Source: JAAYUK01 sp964392915 (GTDB lineage: Bacteria; Nitrospirota; Thermodesulfovibrionia; Thermodesulfovibrionales; Dissulfurispiraceae). From it: a stretch of 64,000 bases of DNA. A model generated the notes under the pieces. That model had not been told where the DNA came from and ran no database searches. It was given only the letters and a program-made list of their open reading frames with translations. The DNA lies in contig CAYMRS010000005.1 in the NCBI GenBank assembly GCA_964392915.1, forward strand, positions 23,879 through 87,878, in the 5' to 3' direction. The translations under genes were made by a program, and so were the position numbers. This document shows, piece by piece, positions 31,306 through 39,975 of the stretch. Every line of letters starts with the position of its first letter. The first letter of the stretch is position 1.

Positions 31306-32418
31306 ATGTGCAGACTGGCGGCAATCACGTCGAACGACTATTTCTCCCCCATGGAGAACATCCTCGCGCTCGAAACCATGAAAGAAGGGCATGACGGCTC
31401 AGGACTCGGCTTGACGCTCAAGGATCTTGGCGGTGAGTTCGAGGGGCTCAAACGGTATCCCATTCTGTCAGGTATCGGGTCGAAAAAAGGCATGGAGATG
31501 CTTGACAACTACATGAAGCGGAAGGGCTTCAAGCTGATTCACAACTGGTCCCCTTCCCTGAATCCGATGAAAAACATCACTGCCCGCGAATACTATTTTG
31601 CGCGCGCGTACGAGGTGCCGGGAAGCTGCGCTGAGCGTAAATTTGCTGACTGTGAAGACCTCCTGCTGAAGACCAGACTGGAGCTTCGCCACCTCGGCGA
31701 ACCGGACCAATCACTCTTCGTCTTTTCGTTTTATCCCGATGTCCTGACGCTCAAGGAAGTCGGCGACCCGCTCGAGGTCGGGGAATTCTTCGGTCTCTAC
31801 GACGGCCGCATAAAGTCGCGCATCTGCCTTGCGCAGGGTCGCCAGAACACCAACTATGCGATTTATCTCTATGCATGCCATCCGTTCTTCATCCAGGGAT
31901 ATTGCACTATGACGAACGGAGAGAATACGGCATTCGTTCCCATCCGTGAATATCTCGAAAGCCGGGGCATTCCCGGATATATGGGCTACAACAGCGACAG
32001 CGAGGTCTTCGCGCACATTCTTCACTACACCGTACGACACCTCGGCATGCCGCTCCGTTATTACAAGGACGTCATCACACCGCTGATGAAGGAATCAGAG
32101 ATTTCGCAACGCTCAGATCAGGCCGCGCTTCGTATGATGCGCCAGTCGCTCCGGCCGCTCTGCATCGACGGTCCGAACTGCGTCATCGGCTTCACGCCCG
32201 ATGGCACCACCTTCTTGGTTCAGGATGCAAAGAAGCTCCGCCCCGGCGTTGTCGGCGGCATTCAGGGCAAATACGCAATCATGTCGGAAGAATGCGGCGT
32301 CGACTCTGCTGTTCCCAAGCGTGACCGCTCCTCAGACGTTTTTCCGATGAAGTACGATATGGTCACAATTTCGCCGCGCGCACAGGAGGTTACGATATGG
32401 AACCAGCTACAGGGGTAA
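31306..32418 (+). CDS. glutamate synthase, glutamine amidotransferase subunit (split, archaeal type)
   Basis: Class II (Ntn) glutaminase that supplies ammonia from glutamine. 370 residues, corresponding to the first domain of bacterial GltB but encoded alone. The nucleophile Cys2 follows the initiator Met (MCRLAAITS), and GHDGSGLGLTLKD and the ammonia-tunnel side segment GYMGYNSDSEVFAH are seen. GAGGGA precedes the ATG. It is the first gene of a three-gene operon, overlapping the FMN subunit gene by 22 bp. Confidence 0.9.
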   Translation: MCRLAAITSNDYFSPMENILALETMKEGHDGSGLGLTLKDLGGEFEGLKRYPILSGIGSKKGMEMLDNYMKRKGFKLIHNWSPSLNPMKNITAREYYFARAYEVPGSCAERKFADCEDLLLKTRLELRHLGEPDQSLFVFSFYPDVLTLKEVGDPLEVGEFFGLYDGRIKSRICLAQGRQNTNYAIYLYACHPFFIQGYCTMTNGENTAFVPIREYLESRGIPGYMGYNSDSEVFAHILHYTVRHLGMPLRYYKDVITPLMKESEISQRSDQAALRMMRQSLRPLCIDGPNCVIGFTPDGTTFLVQDAKKLRPGVVGGIQGKYAIMSEECGVDSAVPKRDRSSDVFPMKYDMVTISPRAQEVTIWNQLQG

Positions 32419-34064
32419 CCCTCGACAATAATCACAAGCTCTCGCTGAAAGAGCTTCCCTATCTCATCCGGTGGCGCGACGACCGCTGCAAACGGTGCGG
32501 CCGCTGCACGGCAGTCTGTCCGGTCAAGGCGATTGAGCCGGGAGTGCGCGTTCAGCGTGTCACCTTTTCTGAAGGCCCGATTCCGAAGCCGGGCTCGCAG
32601 CGCCGCGTGGTGCATGTGGTTGAGCAGGTGCTCAATCCCGAACGCAACTGCGTTGGCTGCGCAGCCTGCGCGCTCGTCTGCCCGAACGAAGCGATTGAGC
32701 CGGAGATTAACCCGAACAATAAAATTCTTCACTACAAAAACAAAGGCGGCGACGGATATAAACGCGGTGGGCGGAGAAACGATCCGTCCATTTCCACGCT
32801 CGACCGCCTGAAATTCACGAGAATCTCGATGCTCACCGATCCGGCGCTCGACGCGGGCCGTCATGAGTTCCGCGTGCGCAGCCTCCTCGGCAGAATTTTG
32901 CCTCCGGAAGAGCTTCCGCTCAAGGCTGTGGACGGCAAGTTGATCGTTGACAAATCTGCCGACAAGTTCATCCCGCCGGTCAGGGAGATTTTCCCGATTA
33001 TGATCGGCTCCATGTCGGTCGGCGCCCTGTCTCCGCCGATGTGGGAAGGTCTGGCCATGGGCGTAGCATACCTCAATGAGGTCGAAGGGCTTCCGGTTGT
33101 GATGGCATCAGGTGAAGGCGGCATGCCGCCGCGCCTGCTCCGTTCGCGCTATCTGAAATATTTCATCATCCAGATTGCGTCCGGCTACTTTGGCTGGGAC
33201 GAGATCGTCCGCGCGCTTCCGCACATGGTTGAGGATCCGGCTGCTATTGAGATCAAATACGGTCAGGGCGCAAAGCCCGGAGACGGCGGTTTGCTCATGG
33301 CCCAGAAAGTACTGAAGCTTATCTCCGGCATCCGCGGCGTGCCCCAGTTTGTTGACCTTGCGTCGCCGCCGACCCATCAGACCAAATACTCGATCGAAGA
33401 AGCGGTCGCCAAGATGATTCAATCAACGTCCATGGCATGGGGCTTCCGCGTGCCGGTTTATCCGAAGATTTCGGGAACCAAGACCGCCCGCGCGGTTCTG
33501 AATAACCTCGCCCGCAACCCGTTTGCCGCTGCTCTCAGCATCGACGGCGAAGACGGCGGTACCGGAGCGGCGTATAACGTGTCCTTGGACAAGATGGGCC
33601 ATCCCATAGCCTCAAATCTCCGCGAGTGTTATCTCGACCTCGTGAAGCAGGGCAAGCAGAACGAGCTGCCGCTCATCGCGGCAGGGGGAGTCGGCAAACG
33701 CGGCAATCTTGCGGCAAATGCCGCTGCGCTCATCATGCTCGGCGCATCGGTAGTCTCCATCGGAAAATACGTCATGCAGGCCGCGGCCGACTGCTTCGGA
33801 GACGAGCACAACCGCTGCAACCTCTGCAACACCGGTAAATGCCCGCGCGGGATCACCACGCAGGATCCGAAGCTCTATCGCAGGCTGGATGCGGATATGG
33901 TAGCCATGCGCACTGTCGAAGTATTTAAGTCTGCGAACGTTGAGCTCAAGAAAATTTTTGCCCCGATGGGAAGAAGTACCGAACTCCCCATCGGCATGTC
34001 GGATGGTCTCAGCATCGACGACAAGGCAATGGCAGAGAGGTTAGGTATAAGCTATGCATGCTAA
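32397..34064 (+). CDS. glutamate synthase, ferredoxin-FMN subunit (split, archaeal type)
   Basis: A 555-residue synthase core. Two 4Fe-4S motifs open the protein: Cys 31, 34, 37, 41 (CKRCGRCTAVCP) and 85, 88, 91, 95 (CVGCAACALVCP). The FMN barrel follows, with AIEIKYGQGAKPGDGGLLM, LSIDGEDGGTGAAYNVS and LIAAGGVGKRGNLAANAAAL. The 3Fe-4S loop is CNLCNTGKCPRGI, characteristic of glutamate synthases. It forms glutamate from 2-oxoglutarate and ammonia. The added ferredoxin domain suggests electrons arrive through Fe-S centres. It overlaps both neighbours, so the three products are probably made in step. Confidence 0.92.
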   Translation: MEPATGVTLDNNHKLSLKELPYLIRWRDDRCKRCGRCTAVCPVKAIEPGVRVQRVTFSEGPIPKPGSQRRVVHVVEQVLNPERNCVGCAACALVCPNEAIEPEINPNNKILHYKNKGGDGYKRGGRRNDPSISTLDRLKFTRISMLTDPALDAGRHEFRVRSLLGRILPPEELPLKAVDGKLIVDKSADKFIPPVREIFPIMIGSMSVGALSPPMWEGLAMGVAYLNEVEGLPVVMASGEGGMPPRLLRSRYLKYFIIQIASGYFGWDEIVRALPHMVEDPAAIEIKYGQGAKPGDGGLLMAQKVLKLISGIRGVPQFVDLASPPTHQTKYSIEEAVAKMIQSTSMAWGFRVPVYPKISGTKTARAVLNNLARNPFAAALSIDGEDGGTGAAYNVSLDKMGHPIASNLRECYLDLVKQGKQNELPLIAAGGVGKRGNLAANAAALIMLGASVVSIGKYVMQAAADCFGDEHNRCNLCNTGKCPRGITTQDPKLYRRLDADMVAMRTVEVFKSANVELKKIFAPMGRSTELPIGMSDGLSIDDKAMAERLGISYAC

Positions 34065-36567
34065 AAATATAAAGAAGAAGCCGGAAGTCAGAAGTCAGAA
34101 GTCAGAAGCAAAGACAAAGAAAACTACAAGTACAACAAACAAAGCGGCTGCAAAGGCGATTGTGAAAAAAGTTGCGGTCCCGGTCAGGATGGCTCAGGTT
34201 TCTCAGCCGGAACCGGAGTCCGCGATCGAGAAACTGAACGAAGACAGTGTGCTTATTCGCGGTCTTGTCAACGGTCGGCGTACCCCGTCGCGCATTCTTG
34301 AAGAACAGATTCAGCAGATAGTGCAGGATGGCGCACGGAACCTGACGGTTGTTGCCGACGGCCAGCACGGCATCGGCGGCCGCATCTGGCCGCGCACGGA
34401 AAAAGTGAAGATCACTATTGAGGGCACCGCCGGACAGCGCGTCGGCAGCATGGGTTTCGACGGAACTGAAATCGTCGTCAAGGGCAGCACATCCGACGAC
34501 ACCGGATGGATCAACTGCGGCACGAAGATTACTGTTCTCGGCGATGTGACCAACGGCGCGTTCAATGCGGCAGCGCAAGGCATCCTCTATGTGCAGGGCA
34601 GCGGCGGCGCGCGATGCGACACGATGACCAAGCGCAACCCGCGCTTTGAGCCGCCGCAGTCATGGTACTTCCGAAACGTCGGCGATTCTTTCGCGGAATT
34701 CAAGGCGGGCGGGGTTGCGGTTGTCTGCGGCGTCAATCCGCGCAACCCGGAAAACATCCTCGGCTATCGTCCGTGCGTAGGCATGGTGGGAGGCACCGTC
34801 TATTTCCGCGGCAAAATTCAGGGATACAGCGAGCGCGACGTCAAGCTGCTCGATCTGAGCGAGGCCGACTGGGCATGGCTTAAGACGAATATGAAACCGT
34901 ACCTTGAGACGATTGAGCGCACTGAGTATTATGCCGAACTGACCCAGTCGGTTGAGGCCTGGAAAAAGCTGGTTGCCTATACCCCTCAGGAAAAGGCACA
35001 GTGGAAAAAATCCTACAAAATCGATATTCCAAATTTCCGCAAGGTTGCGTGGGAAAAAGAGGTCGGTCAGGGCGGCATATTTGCCGAGTATGTTGATCAT
35101 GACCTCACCCTGCTTCCGTATGTCACCACCGGTAAGGATCGGAGAAACAAGCCGGTCTGGGCAAACGACAAATATGCGCCGCCGTGCGCGGCAGGCTGTC
35201 CGTCACACATCCCGTCGCACAGGCGCGCAACGCTCATACGCGAGGGCAAGCTTGAAGACGCTCTTTCACTTGTTCTGCAGTACAGCCCGCTTCCGGGAAC
35301 GGTCTGCGGAACTATCTGCCCGAACCTCTGCATGCAGAGCTGCACCCGTTCGCGCCTCGACGCGCCGCTTGCCATCGACAAGCTCGGCAAGCTCGCGCTC
35401 GACATTCCTGCGCCGAAAAAGGCCGACCCTACCGGGCACAAAGTGGCTGTCATCGGCGGCGGACCCGGCGGCATGAGCTCGGCATGGCAGCTTGCGCTCA
35501 AGGGACATACGGTTTCTCTCTATGAAGCCAGCTCAAAACTGGGCGGCAAAATAGAAATGTGCATTCCGCACGAGCGCCTGCCGCAGGAGATTCTTCTCAA
35601 AGAGATTTCTCGCTTTACAGAGCTTGGCGTCAAGGTGCATCTGAACACCATGGTTGATCAGAAGCTCTTTGAAGAAATTTACCAGAACAACGAAATCGTC
35701 ATCGTCGCCATCGGCGCGCACCAGCCGCGCAAGATTGCGTTTCCCGGCTCAGAGCACATCACCTCAGCTTATGACTTTCTGCGGTGCGTGAACATGGGCA
35801 AAGCCCCTGACCTTACGGACAAGAAGGTTGTGGTCATCGGCGCTGGCAACGTCGGCATGGACGTAGCCATTGAGGCTTACAACTGCGGCGCTTCCGAAGT
35901 GACTGCCGTCGATATCCAGAAGCCCGCGGCATTCGGCAAGGAGATGCAGTCCGCGACCGCCAAGGGCGCAAAGATTCTCTATCCGAAGTTCACCGACCAT
36001 TACGATGCAAGCCAGGGCAAGCTCTTCTTCAAGGACGGCTCATTCATCGATGCTGACGCGGTCTTCATGTCAATCGGTGATATGCCGGTACTCGACTTCC
36101 TGCCGCCGGAAGTGCATGTCGAAAGAGGCTGGTTGCAGGTGAACGAACTCGGCCAGACCTCAGATGTGAAAGTCTTCGGTGTTGGCGATGCCACCGGCCT
36201 TGGTCTGGTAACACATGCCATCGGCAGGGGTGCGGTCGTGGCCGATGTGGTGCATTACCAGATGGCGCATGCGCCAAGAGCGCCCGAGGTGAAGCAGAGG
36301 ATTGCTTACGAGCGCATCAAGACCCAGTACTACGAAACCTGCAAGCTGGAGTTCGAGCCGAATCAGGAAGGCAACCGCTGCATGTCGTGCTCCAGCTGCC
36401 GCGACTGCAAGATCTGCGAAAACACCTGCTATGTTCAGGCGATCAGCCGGGTCGATCTCGGCAATGGCCGGTACGAGTATGTGGTAGACGAAAACCGCTG
36501 CATCGGCTGCGGATTCTGTGCGGGCATCTGTCCGTGCGGGGTGTGGGAGATGGTGGAGAACGTTTAG
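34054..36567 (+). CDS. glutamate synthase GXGXG domain fused to GltD-like oxidoreductase and ferredoxin
   Basis: An 837-residue fusion. After a Lys/Ser-rich N-terminus (1-60) comes the structural GXGXG domain (about 65-250: TVVADGQHGIGGRIWPRTEK, GTEIVVKGSTSDDTGW). Next is a GltD-like Fe-S helical region (CAAGCPSHIPSHRRATL, VCGTICPNLCMQSC), then FAD and NAD(P) sites (VAVIGGGPGGMSSAW, VVVIGAGNVGMDVAIEA). It ends with a two-cluster ferredoxin (CRDCKICENTCYVQAI and CIGCGFCAGICPCG). It would carry electrons from NAD(P)H, or ferredoxin, to the FMN subunit. The extreme N-terminus is coded by a 7-bp tandem repeat, so the true start may lie further in. Confidence 0.88.
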   Translation: MHAKNIKKKPEVRSQKSEAKTKKTTSTTNKAAAKAIVKKVAVPVRMAQVSQPEPESAIEKLNEDSVLIRGLVNGRRTPSRILEEQIQQIVQDGARNLTVVADGQHGIGGRIWPRTEKVKITIEGTAGQRVGSMGFDGTEIVVKGSTSDDTGWINCGTKITVLGDVTNGAFNAAAQGILYVQGSGGARCDTMTKRNPRFEPPQSWYFRNVGDSFAEFKAGGVAVVCGVNPRNPENILGYRPCVGMVGGTVYFRGKIQGYSERDVKLLDLSEADWAWLKTNMKPYLETIERTEYYAELTQSVEAWKKLVAYTPQEKAQWKKSYKIDIPNFRKVAWEKEVGQGGIFAEYVDHDLTLLPYVTTGKDRRNKPVWANDKYAPPCAAGCPSHIPSHRRATLIREGKLEDALSLVLQYSPLPGTVCGTICPNLCMQSCTRSRLDAPLAIDKLGKLALDIPAPKKADPTGHKVAVIGGGPGGMSSAWQLALKGHTVSLYEASSKLGGKIEMCIPHERLPQEILLKEISRFTELGVKVHLNTMVDQKLFEEIYQNNEIVIVAIGAHQPRKIAFPGSEHITSAYDFLRCVNMGKAPDLTDKKVVVIGAGNVGMDVAIEAYNCGASEVTAVDIQKPAAFGKEMQSATAKGAKILYPKFTDHYDASQGKLFFKDGSFIDADAVFMSIGDMPVLDFLPPEVHVERGWLQVNELGQTSDVKVFGVGDATGLGLVTHAIGRGAVVADVVHYQMAHAPRAPEVKQRIAYERIKTQYYETCKLEFEPNQEGNRCMSCSSCRDCKICENTCYVQAISRVDLGNGRYEYVVDENRCIGCGFCAGICPCGVWEMVENV
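34084..34104 (+). repeat. three tandem copies of a 7-bp unit (GAAGTCA)
   Basis: GAAGTCA repeated three times, followed by the partial copy GAAGCA, near codon 11 of the GXGXG-GltD gene. The unit length is not a multiple of three, so gain or loss of one unit would shift the frame. Confidence 0.7.
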
Positions 36568-36591
36568 TCGGGTTGTTCAGGATTCAGATAT

Positions 36592-36637
36592 ACAATGAGG
36601 GCAGGATGGCGTGATGCCATCCTGCCCTCATTGTTTT
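36592..36637 (+). terminator. terminator of the glutamate synthase operon
   Basis: A perfect 19-bp stem (36592-36610 with 36616-36634), loop GTGAT, followed by TTT. It starts 25 bp after the stop codon. The very long stem could also block exonucleases. Confidence 0.8.
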
Positions 36638-36792
36638 GATTAATGGGCGCGGCCCCCCTCCCCCAGCTAACCCACATAATTCATAACCATTCGGCGAGAG
36701 CAGCTTTTATGATTTGAATCTTTGTTGGAGACGACATAAACGTTGAGAACCGCCCATAGTATCCCAGTGTTTTTTAGCAGATTAGAGTATCC

Positions 36793-36947
36793 TAACAGGG
36801 TGCTGAAAAACTCCTGTTGCAAAATGCACAGTTAAAAACGACTCTCTCAGAGGCTCAAGAATCGAAAAACTCGGGGCAATCCATGTCGGAACATCCCCCA
36901 AAATTGACTCCGCTGATCCCAAGAATGCCTTTTTCAGCAACCTGCTA
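36793..36947. mobile_element. 155-bp MITE, copy 1
   Basis: A short non-coding element bounded by TA on both sides, with 18-bp imperfect terminal inverted repeats (TAACAGGGTGCTGAAAAA and TTTTTCAGCAACCTGCTA). The second copy at 63231-63385 is its reverse complement with only two differences, both in the end triplets. The TA borders suggest TA target duplication. Open frames inside are incidental. Confidence 0.85.
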
Positions 36948-37391
36948 AAGAGCGTCCGAATATTCTGAATCAAGCGACCCAATCACCGCAGCATTCATAT
37001 TAAACTAACCTACTTGAAGTGAGACCAAAAGGAAGGCCCGAAGCGACGCGTTGTGAGTTTTGGCGGCTCGCGACATCGCATCAGGCCCAAGGAGGCTTAT
37101 AGTGTTGCTGTATTTCATGGCAATGGTCAAGGAGCTTTTTGATCGTGGACGGGGCTATGCCTTTGCGAGACCATCTTGATGTCTGAAGGCAGGATGCGGG
37201 AGCGACAGGATCTGGAGCCACGGTTATGTGGACGCCTACTTTGAGGGCTACGACACGACGTTTTGTTTAAAGCGATATGTTTGCGCCGAATACGGCTGTG
37301 TTCTACCGGTTACGTCCTTTTGGTTACTGACCCTGATCCGCCAGAGGAAACTCAGTTTCCTCCCATTTGCCAAACGTTGCCGTTCAGCCAG
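36948..37391. other. non-coding stretch without recognisable gene
   Basis: About 440 bp between the MITE and the 96-residue gene. Short frames on both strands lack ribosome sites and known motifs. A plus-strand stretch near 37020 reading VRPKGRPEATRCEFWRLA could be decayed transposase sequence, but the evidence is too weak for a call. The part from 36635 to 36792, before the MITE, is equally empty. Confidence 0.5.
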
Positions 37392-37682
37392 CTATTTTTT
37401 TTGTTTCTGAAGGGCTTTGCTAATCGTCTTCAGGCTGGCATTCATCGATTCAATGGTCGGCCGCACATCGTCAATCCGATCAGTAATGCTGAACAGCAGC
37501 CTGTTGGTCGAGTCTATCGCCTGCATCCAGCCGAGTAGTTGCGTCTGCGTATTCATAAGCGAAAAACGCGCGCATTTCTCTTCAAAAGCGCAAAGATAGC
37601 ACTCGACCTTTGATACCGGAAACGATCCGTAACACTCTCTGAGTTGCACAATGTTTCCCCCGGACTCATTCACATCTGTCAT
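37392..37682 (-). CDS. 96-residue protein with cysteine cluster, unknown function
   Basis: Not a family I recognise. The ATG at 37682 has GGAGG seven bases upstream, good support for translation. The middle holds CYLCAFEEKC (C-x2-C-x5-C), a possible metal or Fe-S site. The C-terminal half, about 50-94, looks helical (MQAIDSTNRLLFSITDRIDDVRPTIESM) and could form a coiled coil. It lies 100 bp downstream of the HDOD-GAF-GGDEF gene on the same strand, so it may be its partner or share its mRNA. Confidence 0.65.
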   Translation of the reverse strand: MTDVNESGGNIVQLRECYGSFPVSKVECYLCAFEEKCARFSLMNTQTQLLGWMQAIDSTNRLLFSITDRIDDVRPTIESMNASLKTISKALQKQKK

Positions 37683-37782
37683 AGAAAGCCTCCTTTATTC
37701 AACCTGCTAAAATGACATAACACAACGCTTGCATCAGTGCTTTCCGCATGCGGCTTTCAGTCGCCCCGCCCAAGGGATCGCC

Positions 37783-39819
37783 TTACGGCGCAAACTTCCT
37801 GATCGGTCCGCAGATGCCCACTACCCGGTTGCGGCCGAGATTCTTCGCACTATATAACGCTTCATCGGCCTTCGCAATCAGATCTTCTTTGGACTTCAGA
37901 TCGGACTCGAACGTGCAAATACCAACGCTGATGGTGAGCGGGTGACCCCTGAAGCGCTTCAGCAGAAGGCGGCCAAGCTTCTCCACCTCTCTTCTCAGGC
38001 GATCTCCGTATACAATGGCGCTCTCAAAACCGGTATCCGGAAGAATCACCAGGAACTCCTCTCCGCCAAAGCGGCCTACATGGTCTGCGGGACGGGAGAA
38101 CCTTCTGAGCGCTGAAGCCAGCAGCTTGAGCACGCTATCGCCGGCGAGATGACCGTAGGAGTCATTGAAACGCTTGAAAAAATCAATATCTATCATCGCC
38201 ACCGACAGATCCTCCCCTGCACACGCACGGGCAAAACACGCACCGAGCAGTTCATTCAGCGGCCCGCGGTTGTGCAGCCCGGTAAGATCGTCGAACGATG
38301 CTTTCACCCGGTATTTTTCGAACAGGCGTGCGCGTTCGAGCGCCATGCCAAGCTCATTCGCCACAATAGAAACAGAAGACAGGTCCGCCATTTCAATCTG
38401 GCGCTCCGTCGCGAAATTGTCAACGGCGATAAGGCCAAGCACCTGCTCATTGGAAGTAATCGGAACCAGCCCTATCTCATGAACTCCGAACCGATCAAGC
38501 ATCGCCCTATCGCCCGAACCTGAACCTGTTACCAGAATCGGACTTTTCGAACGCAGACAGCTTATGAGCTGCTCGGATCCGGGCGTCACGCTGATTTCAT
38601 TTCCCACTAACTCATTCCCACCATTCGTAGTATCTATCGACTGACTCACAACGAGACATCTCTTTTTATCATCAATCAACAATATATGGAGACGGTCATA
38701 TCCGAACTCGCGATGGACAGCCTCCAGTGTCGTGTGGAGGATCTGATCCGGATCGAGGCTCTGATGCGGCACCGCAACGCTCTTTTTCATGGAAGCGAGC
38801 GATTCGACTCTTTTTTGCAATTCTTCGTGCTGATAATGGTATTCGGTATTCTTTCTGCTCAGGTTAATCGTTGCGCGAAGCAGATTTTCCCGGAAAGTTT
38901 CCGCCGAGGGAAATGAGAAATTGTAGAAATCTGCAATGCTCTTCACGTCCACATCCATGCGCGCCAGAAGCCCGCGGAGACTGATCTTCTCAATGTCAAT
39001 ACGCGCCGCTACTTCCGGCTGCAAAACAGGATGGCGGAGTATCGTTACCGAACCGATGCCCTGCGTCCACGCGATGAGGTTGGCAAGCGAAACGATAGAT
39101 ACGAGCAGGGAATCGCGCGCGGGCAGACCGATGTGATCAAACCGCTCATGGTGAAACCGCACCGCCAGCGTAAGGCTCTGCGGCAAGGTCCATTCCTGGC
39201 AGAAGTAAGCGCCAAGGCTGTCATGCCCCAATCCGATAATCTGCTGTTCTTCCTCGACAAGCAGGCCGTTCGTCGCCGGCAGGCTGGCAAGGAACTCGCT
39301 GTAGGGAATCCTGCCGTAAACATCAATGATAATTTTGCCGATATCGTGCAGCAGTCCGGCGACATAGACTTCATCGGGATCGGGATGACCGGCTTCCTGT
39401 GCCAATGCCTTGCTCAGGCAGGCAACCGAAAGGCAGTGCTGCCAGAAATGAATGCGGTCGAAGTGAAACAGCCGGGAAGGAGATACCATCTGCTCAAAAA
39501 GCGTTACCTCAAGCGCCAGCGTCCTGACAGCACGGAAGCCGACATGCTGGATGGCCTCGCGCACGTTGGATACGCGCTGGTGCAGACCAAATGCGGCCGA
39601 ATTGACCATGCGCAGCATTTTTGCAAGAATGGTCGGCTCCGTCTCGACAAGCCGTTCAAGATCGCTGAGAGAAGCATTTTCATCGCTCGTAATATGAAGA
39701 AGCTTGAGAACTACCAGCGGGAGCATCGGCAAATCGGTAACGCGGCGGGCAAGGACCGCATTCACCTCGTCCTGTGATGGCAGCAGCAGCTTAGTGTCAA
39801 ACGAAGCGTCATAACCCAT
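37783..39819 (-). CDS. HDOD-GAF-GGDEF fusion protein, predicted diguanylate cyclase
   Basis: A 678-residue protein; the start at 39819 is chosen for GGAGG six bases upstream. It has an HDOD domain (about 20-270: VETEPTILAKMLRMVNSAAFG, VAGLLHDIGKIIID), a coiled coil near 310-345 and a GAF domain (about 360-505: VPITSNEQVLGLIAVDNFA). The C-terminal GGDEF domain has active motif GGEEF in HVGRFGGEEFLVILP and the RxxD inhibitory site RPAD five residues before it. The LLHDIGK pair is intact. It probably links an unknown signal to cyclic di-GMP. Confidence 0.92.
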   Translation of the reverse strand: MGYDASFDTKLLLPSQDEVNAVLARRVTDLPMLPLVVLKLLHITSDENASLSDLERLVETEPTILAKMLRMVNSAAFGLHQRVSNVREAIQHVGFRAVRTLALEVTLFEQMVSPSRLFHFDRIHFWQHCLSVACLSKALAQEAGHPDPDEVYVAGLLHDIGKIIIDVYGRIPYSEFLASLPATNGLLVEEEQQIIGLGHDSLGAYFCQEWTLPQSLTLAVRFHHERFDHIGLPARDSLLVSIVSLANLIAWTQGIGSVTILRHPVLQPEVAARIDIEKISLRGLLARMDVDVKSIADFYNFSFPSAETFRENLLRATINLSRKNTEYHYQHEELQKRVESLASMKKSVAVPHQSLDPDQILHTTLEAVHREFGYDRLHILLIDDKKRCLVVSQSIDTTNGGNELVGNEISVTPGSEQLISCLRSKSPILVTGSGSGDRAMLDRFGVHEIGLVPITSNEQVLGLIAVDNFATERQIEMADLSSVSIVANELGMALERARLFEKYRVKASFDDLTGLHNRGPLNELLGACFARACAGEDLSVAMIDIDFFKRFNDSYGHLAGDSVLKLLASALRRFSRPADHVGRFGGEEFLVILPDTGFESAIVYGDRLRREVEKLGRLLLKRFRGHPLTISVGICTFESDLKSKEDLIAKADEALYSAKNLGRNRVVGICGPIRKFAP

Positions 39820-39912
39820 GCAGACCTCCGCACCCTTACTCACTATCAAGATTACTACACTCCTCTGCCCTGTGCAAGTAAGGAAAGCATGTTGAGCCTT
39901 TCACTATGCGCC

Positions 39913-39942
39913 AAAAAAAACGGCCGGACCTCAGTCCGGCCG
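39913..39942 (-). terminator. terminator of cstA
   Basis: Minus strand CGGCCGGAC, loop TGAG, GTCCGGCCG, then eight T residues (39920-39913). It lies 33 bp after the cstA stop. Confidence 0.9.
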
Positions 39943-39975
39943 CCGCACAGCAAGCGTGTTACTGCGGATTTGGCA

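Noticed and set aside
36782..36982. 66-residue frame with MLKKAFLGSAESILGDVP-like sequence, repeated at 63238-63426
   Set aside because: It lies inside both MITE copies and exists only because the element is identical; there is no ribosome site and the ends differ.
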